Part shown: piece by piece, positions 24,182-33,257 of the stretch
Layout of the letters: the number at the start of each line of letters is the position of its first letter
How positions within the stretch are numbered: the first letter of the stretch is position 1
DNA from: Lawsonibacter hominis
GTDB lineage: Bacteria; Bacillota; Clostridia; Oscillospirales; Oscillospiraceae
NCBI RefSeq assembly: GCF_014287895.1
Contig: NZ_JACOPP010000017.1
Location: 1-64,000 of the forward strand
Direction: 5' to 3'
Length of the DNA: 64,000 nucleotides
Position numbers and translations under genes: made by a program
Notes under the pieces: generated by a model
Seen by the model: the letters and a program-made list of their open reading frames with translations, nothing else
Database searches by the model: none
Told to the model about the DNA's origin: nothing

Positions 24182-25972
24182 TCAGGATAAACGCCCGTAG
24201 GCGTAGAAATGAGATTGCCAGTAGCTTGTATTCAGGTTTGCATATTGGATGGGATCGCCACAATGGATCATCATCCCGTCCCCCACATAGATGCCACAAT
24301 GGGACACGCCCGCCGTGTCATAGGTGCCGACAAAGAACACCAGATCGCCGGGGCGGGGTGCGCTGGTGGGGGTGCAGATGTTATAGAGCCCCTGGGCTCC
24401 CAAGCGGCCCACATTCCAGCCGGAGTGATTGATCACCCAGGACACAAAACCGGAGCAGTCAAAGGACGTGGCCGGAGAGCTGCCACCCCACACATAGGGA
24501 TAGCCCAGGTATTTCTCCGCCTCGCCCAAAATGGCCTCAAAGGTTTCATCGTCCAGATATTCCACCGGCACGTCATAGTCAGCGGGCGGGTTTGTGATGT
24601 ATTTCCCCACATAGGCTGACTCCGGGAACAGATCGGGCCTGTTCCCCAGGGTGGACATATAGAGGGAGTAACGGGCCATTTGTTCCTCGCCCATCATTTC
24701 CAGGGGCAGATGGGAAAGGTTTTTGTTTTCCAGCGTGACATAACAGATGTACCAGGAGTAGGGATCGCCGTCGCTGTCATACCGGGTTTCCCGCACCACG
24801 CGCTCCGTCAGGATATACTGGCGGTCAAAGAGGTTTTCCAGGGTGCCCTGCACCTCGTCCGCCGTCCATTCCCCCTCATGGAGCACACAGAGGATAGAGA
24901 TCAGCACATAGGGATCGTGCTCGATCTCGTCCAGGTCAAAATGGTATTCGTCATAGCTGTGGGTGGCGGTATAGGTGTCCAGGTAGCTTTGCAGCTCGGC
25001 CTCCATGCCGGAATAGGCCGCCTCCGCCGCCAGGATCTCCCCGTCCTCCGATGGGTAGGTGGTAGCGCCCACGGCCCCCGCGCCGGAATTTCCCAGCATT
25101 ACCAGGGAGGAAGAACAGGACTGCATCATAAAGAGCAGGAGCACACAGGTCAGGGCCAACAGCACCCCCACGGGATGCCGCTTCACAAAGCCCGCGATCT
25201 TCGCCCCGGCCTTTTCTGTGGCGGCGGCGGTCTTTTGGGCCGCGCTTGCCGCTCCCGTCTTTGCCGCCTCCCGCGCCCGCTTTTGATACTGCTTTTTCAA
25301 GCGGTGCTTGCGCCACATCCGGGAAACGGGGGTGCCGGACATTTCCGGGTGCTCCTGGGCAGCCATGCGGAAATGATAGTCCGCCGTGGCCTTGACATAT
25401 TTGGACTCGGCCCGCTGGACAGCCTTTGCCGGGTGCTGCCTGATTTTCTTTTGCACAAACCGCTTGCCATGCCGCAGGACGGACTCGCCCACCAGCTCAG
25501 AGCGGTGGGCCCCCTCGATCCCCACGTTTTCCTGTTCATTCTCATAAATCTTGCCATGCACAAAACCGTGGGCGGCCCCGCCAGCGGCCCGGCCTATCCG
25601 CCGCACCGGGCCGGGCTTTTTGGGCGGCTTCTGTTTTGCCAGCTTATCCTTTGCCCGTTCCAGCTTTTCCCCGCGCTCCTCCATGCGGAGCTTGGACGCG
25701 GCGGCCTGCTCCTGTTTGCTTTTCTGACGGAACTTCGTCGTCGCAAACTTCGCTTTGGCTCCTTCGGCGGCGCTGCCGCCAAAATCCGCCCGCTCCGTTG
25801 CTCCTCCTCTCCCCACAAAGTCTTTTGACTTTGCGGGGTACCCCATGTTCTGGACACTTTGTCCAGAAGTGCCGCTGTCCGCAGCCCCGGCCCTGCCAGG
25901 ATCGGCGGCGCTCTCCCAGGAGCCGGGGCGCTCCCTGGGCTCCTGTTTGGGCTTATTCGGTTTTCGCTTCAT
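24182..25972 (-). CDS. NlpC/P60 peptidoglycan hydrolase of the transfer system (CD1108 type)
   Basis: The 596-residue protein has a long, basic, low-complexity N-terminus (1-260) and one membrane helix (HPVGVLLALTCVLLLFMMQSC). An extracytoplasmic region follows, and the C-terminus is an NlpC/P60 domain. The catalytic Cys lies in TSFDCSGFV, with His in VSHCGIYVGD and a further His in MMIHCGD. It should open the cell wall locally for the conjugation channel, like the VirB1-type hydrolases. The dispersed palindrome is inside its N-terminal coding part (TSGQSVQN). Confidence 0.85.
   Translation of the reverse strand: MKRKPNKPKQEPRERPGSWESAADPGRAGAADSGTSGQSVQNMGYPAKSKDFVGRGGATERADFGGSAAEGAKAKFATTKFRQKSKQEQAAASKLRMEERGEKLERAKDKLAKQKPPKKPGPVRRIGRAAGGAAHGFVHGKIYENEQENVGIEGAHRSELVGESVLRHGKRFVQKKIRQHPAKAVQRAESKYVKATADYHFRMAAQEHPEMSGTPVSRMWRKHRLKKQYQKRAREAAKTGAASAAQKTAAATEKAGAKIAGFVKRHPVGVLLALTCVLLLFMMQSCSSSLVMLGNSGAGAVGATTYPSEDGEILAAEAAYSGMEAELQSYLDTYTATHSYDEYHFDLDEIEHDPYVLISILCVLHEGEWTADEVQGTLENLFDRQYILTERVVRETRYDSDGDPYSWYICYVTLENKNLSHLPLEMMGEEQMARYSLYMSTLGNRPDLFPESAYVGKYITNPPADYDVPVEYLDDETFEAILGEAEKYLGYPYVWGGSSPATSFDCSGFVSWVINHSGWNVGRLGAQGLYNICTPTSAPRPGDLVFFVGTYDTAGVSHCGIYVGDGMMIHCGDPIQYANLNTSYWQSHFYAYGRLS
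25846..25870. repeat. ICE dispersed palindrome, copy 5 (coding)
   Basis: The inner arms are exact and the two outer bases on the left differ. It lies in the N-terminal coding part of the NlpC/P60 gene. A second imperfect hairpin (25811-25838) is next to it. Confidence 0.85.
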
Positions 25973-28316
25973 TCTTCAAATCCTCCGGGCGGGTAGTCAG
26001 CAGGTTATAGATTTCTCCACGGGGGAACCGATCCACAAAGGGGATCGTCACATCCCCATAGAACAGCAGGCCCTCGCCGGAATTGCTATGGGTGATGTAG
26101 GAGAGCTGGTGCTCCGAAATGCCGAGCTGCTTTGCCAGAATTGCCCGGTCACTTTGGGCCTGGGACAGCAGGATCATAAAATCCGTGTTGTCCAGAATGG
26201 CCTCAATCTCCCGGCTGGCCAAAAGGTCTTTGACGTTCTGCGTCAGGGCCGAGGGTACACAGCCCTTTTTGCGGAGCATTTTCCACACGGCCACAAAGTA
26301 GCTGGCGGTGAGCGCGTCCCGGAGCAGGATATGGAACTCGTCAAAATAGCACCAGGTAGAAACGCCGCTGTGAAAATTCACATTGACCGCCGAAGTTACA
26401 AAGTCGTTGGTAACGTGCATGGCGATCTTGCGGAGGTTTTCTCCCAGCCCTTTGAGAACGATGCACACGATATGGGACGTGAGCTTTACGTTGGTCTGGT
26501 GGTTGAACAGGTTAAGGGAGCCGGTGCAGTAGAGCTCCAGGGCGGTTGCCACACGGCGGGCCTCCGGCTCCGGCTGCTTCAAAAGCTCCTCGTACAAGTC
26601 CTGGAGCAAGGGCGGCTTGCCGTCCCCGATCCCCAGGGCCATGTCCCGGTAGATCAGCCGCACACAGCGGTCAATCACGGTTTTTTCGATGGGCTGCAAG
26701 CCGTCCTTGCCGCCCACCACCAGCTCACACAGGGACAACAAAAAATCCGCTTTCATGGAAAGCGGGCTTTCGTCATCGTCCAGGTCAAGCTGAATGTCCA
26801 TAGGGTTAATGTGGCTGGGAGAGCCGGGAGCGATCTCCACCACCTGGCCGCCCAGCCGACGCACCAGCGGGGCATATTCGCCCATCGGATCAACAATGAT
26901 AATGCGATCCTTTGGGATAGTGAGAAACACATTGATGATCTCACGCTTTGCGGCAAAGGATTTGCCGGAGCCCGTGGAGCCGAGATAGAGCCCGTTGGCC
27001 GATTTCAGTTTTTTGCGGTCAGCCATGATGACGTTATGGGAAAGGGCGTTCATGCCGTAGTAGAGGGACGGCCCGGCCATGCGGAGCTCCCTGGTCATAA
27101 AGGGAATGAAAATCGCCGTAGAGCTGGTGGTCATGCCCCGCTGGATTTCCACCTCGTTATAGCCCAGGGCCAGAGAGGACACAAACGCCTGCTCCTGCTG
27201 CCAGTCCAGCCGCTTCAAGGCACAGTTATATTTCTGCGCGATGCCGCCCACGGTAAACACATCGTTTTCCAACCGCTGCCGGGTGGGGGCGATATTGATG
27301 ACCGTGAACGTGAGCAGGAACATTCGCTCGTTGCGGGACTGGAGATCAGCCAGGAGCTCCGCCGCGTCCTTGCTAAACGTGATCAGGTCAGGAGGCAGAA
27401 TGTCGGGATCGTACCCGGCCCGCACCGCCTTGCGCTGTTCCTCCACTTTCATTTTGCCGATGTCGGAGAGCTTTCCCTTGATGGTCTTAATGGCTTTGAG
27501 CTGATCCACCGTCTGGATGTGCATGGTAACGGTCATTTCCGCATCCAGCTCCAGGATTTCCGCCAGGAGCTTGTCAGAGAGCTCGGACGCCAAAATCTGC
27601 AAGTAGGATGCAGCGCCCCAATACTGACCGATGCGGAATGTCCGGGATTGCCGGAAGTCGAAGCTGTCCGGGGCAATAAAGTCCTTTGTCCCCATGCCCG
27701 TCCGGGGAATGTCCTGCCAGGAGAAGCGGAACGGCTCCCGGCTGCCGGGGTGCATCTGACTGTGAAGCAGCGCCAGCCGTTCCTGCCCGTCCATCGGAGC
27801 AGAGGGAACGCCCAGCCGTTTCAGATTGCCTGTCACATCGGCCTCCACCCGTTCCAGGCGGGGCCGGGCCTCCGCGATCCCCTCGGCAGGCAGCCCAAAC
27901 GTGATGTATTTAGACCGCTCGATGCCGTTGTTGCTTTTGGCAATCTGATTTTTCAGCATACTTGTGAACTCGGCCCGGATGCGGTCAAAGTCATCCTGTG
28001 CCGGGGGAATATTGACCTTGTACTTGCTCCGGGAACGGGAGCGGCGGTTGATAAAGGAGAGCTGAAACGGTAGGGAGCTGTCAAAGTAATTGAGGAACGA
28101 GCTCCACCCGCTGAAAATCGCCGTCTGATCCTCGGTAGAAGCCACGGAATAATTGATGTCCTCATATTCCACGGTTTTCGTGTAGAGCCCACCGGGGAGC
28201 TGGCACACCCCGTCCGGGTGCATCACCAGATAGGGGATCGTCTGCTGGGCAGACAAAGCAGCTTTCCGGTTAGCGGCCTTTCCGGGGCCGCGCTTTGGGC
28301 TTTTTGCTTTTTGCAA
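25953..28316 (-). CDS. virB4: VirB4/TraE-type conjugation ATPase
   Basis: The protein of about 787 residues is the main ATPase of the type IV secretion channel. Walker A GSTGSGKSFAAKR is near residue 455, with Walker B IIIVDPMGEY soon after and a TrwB/VirB4 motif with ALTQNVKDLL towards the C-terminus. AGGAGG directly abuts an ATG at 28322, so the in-frame TTG at 28316 with a 6-base spacer is the better start. It overlaps the prgI 3' end by 47 bases. The C-terminus overlaps the NlpC/P60 start, so translation is coupled. Confidence 0.92.
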   Translation of the reverse strand: MQKAKSPKRGPGKAANRKAALSAQQTIPYLVMHPDGVCQLPGGLYTKTVEYEDINYSVASTEDQTAIFSGWSSFLNYFDSSLPFQLSFINRRSRSRSKYKVNIPPAQDDFDRIRAEFTSMLKNQIAKSNNGIERSKYITFGLPAEGIAEARPRLERVEADVTGNLKRLGVPSAPMDGQERLALLHSQMHPGSREPFRFSWQDIPRTGMGTKDFIAPDSFDFRQSRTFRIGQYWGAASYLQILASELSDKLLAEILELDAEMTVTMHIQTVDQLKAIKTIKGKLSDIGKMKVEEQRKAVRAGYDPDILPPDLITFSKDAAELLADLQSRNERMFLLTFTVINIAPTRQRLENDVFTVGGIAQKYNCALKRLDWQQEQAFVSSLALGYNEVEIQRGMTTSSTAIFIPFMTRELRMAGPSLYYGMNALSHNVIMADRKKLKSANGLYLGSTGSGKSFAAKREIINVFLTIPKDRIIIVDPMGEYAPLVRRLGGQVVEIAPGSPSHINPMDIQLDLDDDESPLSMKADFLLSLCELVVGGKDGLQPIEKTVIDRCVRLIYRDMALGIGDGKPPLLQDLYEELLKQPEPEARRVATALELYCTGSLNLFNHQTNVKLTSHIVCIVLKGLGENLRKIAMHVTNDFVTSAVNVNFHSGVSTWCYFDEFHILLRDALTASYFVAVWKMLRKKGCVPSALTQNVKDLLASREIEAILDNTDFMILLSQAQSDRAILAKQLGISEHQLSYITHSNSGEGLLFYGDVTIPFVDRFPRGEIYNLLTTRPEDLKNEAKTE

Positions 28317-28665
28317 TCGCATCCTCCTTTCTCACAGTGCCCCGCTGGGTAAACGGGGCGTAAATATTCTGCGTCTGATAGGGCCTCACCCCAGGCCGCA
28401 GGAAACGAGCCCGCAGGACGTTCCGCACCACCTTTTCAAAGGGGAGCCCGTCTTTTTCGTACATCGCCAGCAGGAACGCCGGGAGCGCCACCGCCATCAT
28501 CAGGAACATGGCTCCCGTGTTGCCGATGGAGCTCCGGGCCAGCAGATAGGACGGGATGCCCACCGCTGCCGCGATCCCGAAACACACAAGCTGGCGTTTC
28601 GTCAGGTTAAAGGCCAGTTTGGTCTTGATTTTGGATAAGTCGTTGGGAACATTCACATAGGGCAT
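28270..28665 (-). CDS. PrgI-family membrane protein
   Basis: The 131-residue protein starts MPYVNVPNDLSKIKTKL, the PrgI/VirB3-like opening, and has two close membrane helices (about 25-70). It is a small inner-membrane part of the conjugation channel, always encoded just before virB4. AAAGGAGG lies seven or eight bases before the ATG. Confidence 0.85.
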   Translation of the reverse strand: MPYVNVPNDLSKIKTKLAFNLTKRQLVCFGIAAAVGIPSYLLARSSIGNTGAMFLMMAVALPAFLLAMYEKDGLPFEKVVRNVLRARFLRPGVRPYQTQNIYAPFTQRGTVRKEDAIAKSKKPKARPRKGR

Positions 28666-28668
28666 GGA

Positions 28669-29241
28669 TCAACCTCCTTTCGCGCCCACCTCTGGACACT
28701 TTGTCCAGAAGTCCGGGACGGTGCTTTCCACCTCGTTGCCCCACACATCCCAGCCGGGCGGGGACTGCCGGGCAAACAGCTCCACCCTGGGCACATCGCC
28801 CATGAGGGCCACGATCTTATCACGGGCCTCGTCCGGCTTTCGGCTGTGCTCCTGGATCGGGGCAATAATGAATTGATGGACATTTGCCGCCTGCCGTTTC
28901 GGGTGTCCCCGTGTCGCCAGCAGGCAGATCTCCGCGTTGCCCCTTGTCCAAAAGCCCAGGCCGTAAAACCAGCTCTCGGACTTTCGGTTTTTCTTCAGCC
29001 AGACGAAAGCCACGGACTTATATTGAAAGCCCCACGCCTTGATCAGCCGCAGGGCCTCTGGGAGCTGGGGGAACGTGGCCCACAAAAAAAGCACGCTGTC
29101 CGGGGCCGCCAGATCAGCCACCGGGAGCGCGCATATCTCGTCAATCCCCATTGTGGGGTAATGCTTCTCCGCCGCACCCTGCAAGCCCTTTTGCGTGTAG
29201 CGCCAGGGGGGATCGGCATAGATCACAGAATACTGTCCGAT
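28669..29241 (-). CDS. MT-A70 family DNA adenine methyltransferase
   Basis: The protein of about 190 residues carries the catalytic DPPW motif (IYADPPWRY) at its N-terminus and WATFPQLPEAL, both typical of MT-A70 enzymes that make N6-methyladenine. There is no restriction partner, so it may protect ICE DNA in new hosts. GGAG with a 7-base spacer leads to ATC at 29241, matching the usual N-terminus (TIGQYSVIYADPPW); the first standard start is GTG at 29226, without a ribosome binding site. The gene follows the other methyltransferase directly. The palindrome forms its C-terminus. Confidence 0.8.
   Translation of the reverse strand: MGQYSVIYADPPWRYTQKGLQGAAEKHYPTMGIDEICALPVADLAAPDSVLFLWATFPQLPEALRLIKAWGFQYKSVAFVWLKKNRKSESWFYGLGFWTRGNAEICLLATRGHPKRQAANVHQFIIAPIQEHSRKPDEARDKIVALMGDVPRVELFARQSPPGWDVWGNEVESTVPDFWTKCPEVGAKGG
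28688..28712. repeat. ICE dispersed palindrome, copy 6 (coding)
   Basis: One mismatch in the left arm. It covers the last codons of the MT-A70 gene (FWTKCPE) just before the prgI ribosome binding site. Confidence 0.9.
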
Positions 29242-29243
29242 AG

Positions 29244-30038
29244 TTACACTCCTTTCTCCCCGGCCTCCAATGCTGACCGCGCCAGACGGATGCGCTCTGT
29301 GGCGGCGGCGTAGTAGGCGGGGACGGTTTCAAAACAGATGAAGCGGCGGCCCGTATTGAGGGCGGCCACCGCTGTTGTGGCAGAGCCCGCGCAGATGTCT
29401 GCCACCACCTCGCCGGGCCGGGTGTAGGTTTTGATGAAATACTCGCACAGGGCCACCGGCTTCTGCGTGGGGTGGGCGGTGCGTTGGACGGCTGGAAAGG
29501 TCAGCACGTTTCCGGGAAAGCGCAGGCCGTCCTCCGATCCGCTGCCGGAACGGGTAAATTTCCCGTAGTTGGTGCTGTTCCCACGGTTGCCCGCAATTTT
29601 CTTGTAGGGCTTGCCCTGCTCAAACTGCGGATTGTAAAGCGGGAGCTTCTGATAGAATACCAGAATATTCTCCGTCTTTTTCAGCGGAGCGCGGCGGGCG
29701 TTGAGAAAGCCTGTGCAGCGGCTTTTGTACCATACCCACTCATAGCGGAGCATGGACAGGTTGGATGCCCCCAGCACCTTGTCATAGGGGCATTGTGCAA
29801 AGAACAGTACAGCGCCGTCCGGCTTGACTGCCCACTTGACCGCCTCCCACAGCTCCGGGAGCGGCAGGGGCACATCCCAAAAGTTCCGGGTAGTGCCGTA
29901 GGGCGGATCGGTCAAGAGCATATCCACAGAATGACGGGGCAGGGAGCGCAGGCCCTCAATGCCATCCATGAGGAACAGACCCTCCGGGAGCGCCGGGGAC
30001 TTCTGGACACTTTGTCCAGAGGTGCCCTTATCGGTCAT
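29244..30038 (-). CDS. DNA (N4-cytosine or N6-adenine) methyltransferase
   Basis: The 264-residue beta-class enzyme has the catalytic motif TDPPYGTT near residue 37 and the SAM-binding part near the C-terminus (ADICAGSATTAVAALNTGR). HPTQKPVALCEYFI identifies the N4/N6 family. With the MT-A70 enzyme it could mask ICE DNA from host restriction, alongside ArdA. The ATG at 30038 follows AAGGAGG. The dispersed palindrome encodes TSGQSVQKS right after the first four residues. Confidence 0.85.
   Translation of the reverse strand: MTDKGTSGQSVQKSPALPEGLFLMDGIEGLRSLPRHSVDMLLTDPPYGTTRNFWDVPLPLPELWEAVKWAVKPDGAVLFFAQCPYDKVLGASNLSMLRYEWVWYKSRCTGFLNARRAPLKKTENILVFYQKLPLYNPQFEQGKPYKKIAGNRGNSTNYGKFTRSGSGSEDGLRFPGNVLTFPAVQRTAHPTQKPVALCEYFIKTYTRPGEVVADICAGSATTAVAALNTGRRFICFETVPAYYAAATERIRLARSALEAGEKGV
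29999..30023. repeat. ICE dispersed palindrome, copy 7 (coding)
   Basis: One mismatch in the right arm. It lies five codons into the methyltransferase gene. Confidence 0.9.
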
Positions 30039-30279
30039 CCCTGGCCTCCTTGCCCTTTGCCGGGGCGGGGCGGGCGGCGTTTTCACGGGCGGCCTGCGCC
30101 CGCCCTTCGGCTAACTGCTGGGCAATTTTCTTCGCGTCATCCCTGCCGCCCAGCAATTCCCGCTTTTGCAAAACGGACTCTGTTTCCGCCATAAAGCGGT
30201 AAACATCGGCCTGGTTGAAGTCCTCCGGCGCTTTCCCGTTCCACAGGCGCGACCCGTCGGGCCCATATCTTCTCGGCAT
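30028..30279 (-). CDS. Small basic ICE protein
   Basis: The 83-residue protein starts MPRRYGPDGSRLWNGKAPEDF and has a Lys/Arg/Ala-rich C-terminus. AAAGGGG precedes the ATG. It overlaps the methyltransferase start by 11 bases. It is a usual member of this operon in related elements; function is unknown. Confidence 0.6.
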   Translation of the reverse strand: MPRRYGPDGSRLWNGKAPEDFNQADVYRFMAETESVLQKRELLGGRDDAKKIAQQLAEGRAQAARENAARPAPAKGKEARDDR

Positions 30280-30293
30280 ATAACACCCCTTTC

Positions 30294-31160
30294 TCAATGT
30301 GCGCTAAAGATACTTCGCGCAATCGTCCCGGTTTTGAACAGCATGAAGCAGAGCAAAACCGTATAGCCTACGGTGCCCCATATTGCCCCGATGGGATCTC
30401 CGCCCGTGGCAATTCTCTGGATCAGCACCGCATAAATCGCAACACACACCAGAATGAGCAGACCCTGGAAGCCTACGGCAAACAGGGAGCGCAGATAGTT
30501 CTGCCCGATCTGTCCCACCTCCCGATGGGAGATTGTTGCCATAGGGATGGGGGCCAAACTGGTGAGCAAATAGATTTCCAACATTCTGCCATACACCAAC
30601 ACAAAAATGACGATGCCCAGCGCCCACATAGTAACGCCAATAATAGAGGATTGGAGCCACAGGCCCAAAAGCGGCCCTAAATCCATCCCCTCCAGGGTGG
30701 TTTCCAGCTCCGCCATCATATCCGGCGTGATGTCCGTGGAGCCCTGGATCAGACCGCCCGCCTGGGCGATCACCGTCTGCGACACGTCAAAGACGGCCAT
30801 CACAATATTAAAGGTGTTTGAGAGAATGAAGATGGCACAAGCCGTTTTGAATATCCATTTGTAGATATTCGCCACGTCAAAATCGTGCATATTGTTTTTT
30901 TCCAATAGCATCTGTATCAGCTCATAGGTGGCAACAAAGGTCAGCACCAGCCCGGCAATCGGCAAGATCACCGTTTCGGAAAGCTGGCGGATGAGGGAAA
31001 ATACCCCGGCGTTCCACGCCGCCGGGGTAGTCCCCACCTGTACCGCAATCTCTCCGACTTGGGTATTGACGTAATCAAAGAGCCCCTCCAGGTTCCCCAT
31101 GATCCCGCCAATCAGCAGCTCTTTGAGCCAGTCCGTGAGCCAGTCGGTGAGAAAATCCAT
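30294..31160 (-). CDS. TrbL/VirB6-like conjugation membrane protein
   Basis: The 288-residue protein has an amphipathic N-terminus (DFLTDWLTDWLKELLIGG) and six or so membrane helices. Its position after Maff2 and before the methyltransferases, plus the helix pattern, fit the TrbL/VirB6-like channel protein of Tn1549-type ICEs (CD1112-like). It should form part of the inner-membrane pore through which the T-strand passes. Confidence 0.75.
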   Translation of the reverse strand: MDFLTDWLTDWLKELLIGGIMGNLEGLFDYVNTQVGEIAVQVGTTPAAWNAGVFSLIRQLSETVILPIAGLVLTFVATYELIQMLLEKNNMHDFDVANIYKWIFKTACAIFILSNTFNIVMAVFDVSQTVIAQAGGLIQGSTDITPDMMAELETTLEGMDLGPLLGLWLQSSIIGVTMWALGIVIFVLVYGRMLEIYLLTSLAPIPMATISHREVGQIGQNYLRSLFAVGFQGLLILVCVAIYAVLIQRIATGGDPIGAIWGTVGYTVLLCFMLFKTGTIARSIFSAH

Positions 31161-31171
31161 AGGCCGCTACC

Positions 31172-31249
31172 TTAAAACAGGCCGGACAGCAGAGGGATCA
31201 GGGTGGTGCCCAGCAGGATGATGCCGCCGCCCGCCATGAGCTGTTTCAT
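31172..31249 (-). pseudogene. maff2, 3' part (interrupted)
   Basis: This encodes GMKQLMAGGGIILLGTTLIPLLSGLF, the second half of the small two-helix protein Maff2 of Tn1549-like ICEs. The first half is at 52,701-52,841. The 21.4 kb between them is inserted mobile DNA. Joining the halves at the codon before GMKQL restores a normal-length protein of about 70 residues. Confidence 0.85.
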
Positions 31250-31292
31250 ACCCAAATAGGTGTAGGAAACCGGCTCGATGGCGGGCGGCGGC

Positions 31293-31306
31293 GTGTCAAG
31301 AAATAT
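31293..31306. repeat. Terminal inverted repeat of A1, left
   Basis: The 14-base GTGTCAAGAAATAT is exactly inverted at 41855-41868; a nearby GGAAACCGGC/GGAACCGGC is also shared. It lies between the maff2 border and the recombinase stop codon. Confidence 0.65.
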
Positions 31307-31343
31307 CTATGGAGTTTTTTTAGAACCGCCCCGGCGGGGCAGG

Positions 31344-33008
31344 TCAGGCTGTGACCTGCTCCACTTCCGGGAGGGGTTTGAGATTAAAATGAATTTCGAT
31401 AGAAATGTGTCTTGTTTTATCGCTGTCTATGCTCTCATGGACAACGATTTCTTTAATCAGGCGATTAAGGGTAGCTGCGTCCAGTTCCGTGATGTCGGCG
31501 TATTCCTGAATGGCTTCTACCCACTGGCGGGCGTCATACGCAAGCCGGATTTCATCGGCCAGCTTCTTCCGGCCTTCCTCAACCCTCGCCTTCAACTCGG
31601 CCTGTTCCTTCTGCGTCTTTTCCATCAGCAGATTGAAGTTTGCTTCGCTGATACGTCCGGCAACCATATCCTCATACAGCCGCAGAACCATCTTTTCCAG
31701 AACGTCAATCCGTTCCTCGTCTTTGGCAAGGGAGCGTTCCAACGCTTCCCGCTGGCCTTTCTGCTCGGCTTCGCAGGTGTCGGACAGCTTCCCGGCAACG
31801 GCTTCCCCGTCCATCAGGGCGGCTCTGGCACACTCCCGGATTTTGTTCAGTACAAGCCGGTACAGGGTGTCGTACTCAACCCGGTGCTGGGAACAGTGCT
31901 GTTTCCCGTAGGCATTGTAGGTCTTACAGGAATAAATCTGCTTCGGGTGCTTCTCGTTGGTGTAGCGGATAGTCAGCGACTTCCCGCACTCGCCGCATTT
32001 GATAAGCCCCGCAAACAGGCTGATTTCCCCGGTCTGGCGGGGGCGCTGCCGGGATTTCAGCTTGCGCTGCACGATGTCAAAGGTCTTGCGGTCAACAAGC
32101 GGCTCATGCTGGTTCTCCACGACAATCCATTCCTCCGGCTTCTTCTCCCCGATGGTGCCGATTTTGAAGCGGTATTCCTTCTTCTGGGAAGCGATAGCGC
32201 CGGTATAGACGGGATTCATCAGGATGTCCTTAATCACGGTAAAGTCCCAGATATACCGCCCATTTACCGGGTCTTTCTTTTCCCACTTGGTTGACACGTT
32301 CCGCAGCCCCCGTACCCGGTTCCAGTAGGTCGGACAGGGGATTTTTTCTTCTTCCAGCCTGCGCCGGATGTAGTTGGGGCCGTGTCCTTCCAGCGCCCAC
32401 GCAAACAGACGCCGGACAATGGGTGCCGTTTCCTCGTCAATCAGCAGGTGGTTTTTGTCCTCCGGGTCTTTCTGGTAGCCGAAGGGGGCAAGGCAGCCGG
32501 TAAACTGGCCTTTCTGCGCTTTCAGCAGATAAGAGGAATGAACCTTCTTGGAAATGTCCTTGCTGTACATCTCGTTGAGGATGTTCTTGAACGGCGCAAT
32601 GTCGTTGTTGTCCCGCATGGTGTCGATACCGTCATTCATGGCGATATAGCGCACGCCGTGGCGGGGGAAGAAATCTTCAATCAGGAAGCCGGTCTGCAAA
32701 TAATTCCTGCCTAACCTCGATAAATCTTTCGTTATCACAAGGTTGGCCTGCCTGCGCTCGATGGCTTTCAACATCCGTTTCAGGTCGGGGCGCTCCATGT
32801 TCAGCCCCGTGTAGCCATCGTCCTGATAGACTGCAACAACCTCCCATCCCTGCTTCTCGCAGTAGTTTTCCAGCATATCCCGCTGGTTTGCAATGCTGGC
32901 GCTCTCCCCGTCAAGGTCATCGTCCTTGGAAAGCCTGCAATAAATAGCCGCCCGGAAGCTGCCCGCCAGTATTGCGTCCATGCCTGTATATTCCATTCCG
33001 TTCATCAT
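31344..33008 (-). CDS. Large serine recombinase of element A1 (TnpX-like)
   Basis: The 554-residue recombinase has catalytic Ser27 in YCRLSKDDD, the conserved GRNYLQTGFLIEDFFPRHGVRYIA segment, the recombinase domain, a zinc ribbon (CGECGKSL with CKTYNAYGKQHC) and a C-terminal coiled coil. It should excise and insert A1 at maff2. The start codon is uncertain: two ATGs open the frame and the ribosome binding site is weak. The gene ends about 95 bases from the maff2 3' part. Confidence 0.88.
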   Translation of the reverse strand: MMNGMEYTGMDAILAGSFRAAIYCRLSKDDDLDGESASIANQRDMLENYCEKQGWEVVAVYQDDGYTGLNMERPDLKRMLKAIERRQANLVITKDLSRLGRNYLQTGFLIEDFFPRHGVRYIAMNDGIDTMRDNNDIAPFKNILNEMYSKDISKKVHSSYLLKAQKGQFTGCLAPFGYQKDPEDKNHLLIDEETAPIVRRLFAWALEGHGPNYIRRRLEEEKIPCPTYWNRVRGLRNVSTKWEKKDPVNGRYIWDFTVIKDILMNPVYTGAIASQKKEYRFKIGTIGEKKPEEWIVVENQHEPLVDRKTFDIVQRKLKSRQRPRQTGEISLFAGLIKCGECGKSLTIRYTNEKHPKQIYSCKTYNAYGKQHCSQHRVEYDTLYRLVLNKIRECARAALMDGEAVAGKLSDTCEAEQKGQREALERSLAKDEERIDVLEKMVLRLYEDMVAGRISEANFNLLMEKTQKEQAELKARVEEGRKKLADEIRLAYDARQWVEAIQEYADITELDAATLNRLIKEIVVHESIDSDKTRHISIEIHFNLKPLPEVEQVTA

Positions 33009-33014
33009 AACCGT

Positions 33015-33212
33015 TTACCCGCACAATCCAGACGGAACACGGTCATGCTGAACCTTGTCTTTATTATACTCTAAATCTTGCTTTTTCGCAAGATATTCTT
33101 TATCATTTCTCTGGCTGTATTTCTGTGCAATCAGGCTCACGAAAACGTCCGTAGCGTCCAGTTCGCCGTCAAATACCGTTGTGACATGGATTTCAGTTTT
33201 GTTTTTTGCCAT
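33015..33212 (-). CDS. Small recombinase-associated protein
   Basis: The 65-residue protein starts MAKNKTEIHVTTVFDGELDATDVFVSLI and precedes the recombinase by six bases on the same strand. A short beta-rich start and a helix recall the TnpW-type accessory proteins, but this is only a pattern. The sequence encoding its last residues (GTTCCGTCTGGATTGTGC) also occurs in inverted orientation at 41,877-41,894, near the other end of A1. Confidence 0.6.
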   Translation of the reverse strand: MAKNKTEIHVTTVFDGELDATDVFVSLIAQKYSQRNDKEYLAKKQDLEYNKDKVQHDRVPSGLCG

Positions 33213-33257
33213 AGGCAGTTACCTCCATAAATGAAATAAGCCAGACAGGAGAGGGTC

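Noticed and set aside
25755..28073. Open frame of 772 codons opposite virB4
   Set aside because: Antisense shadow of a clear VirB4 gene.
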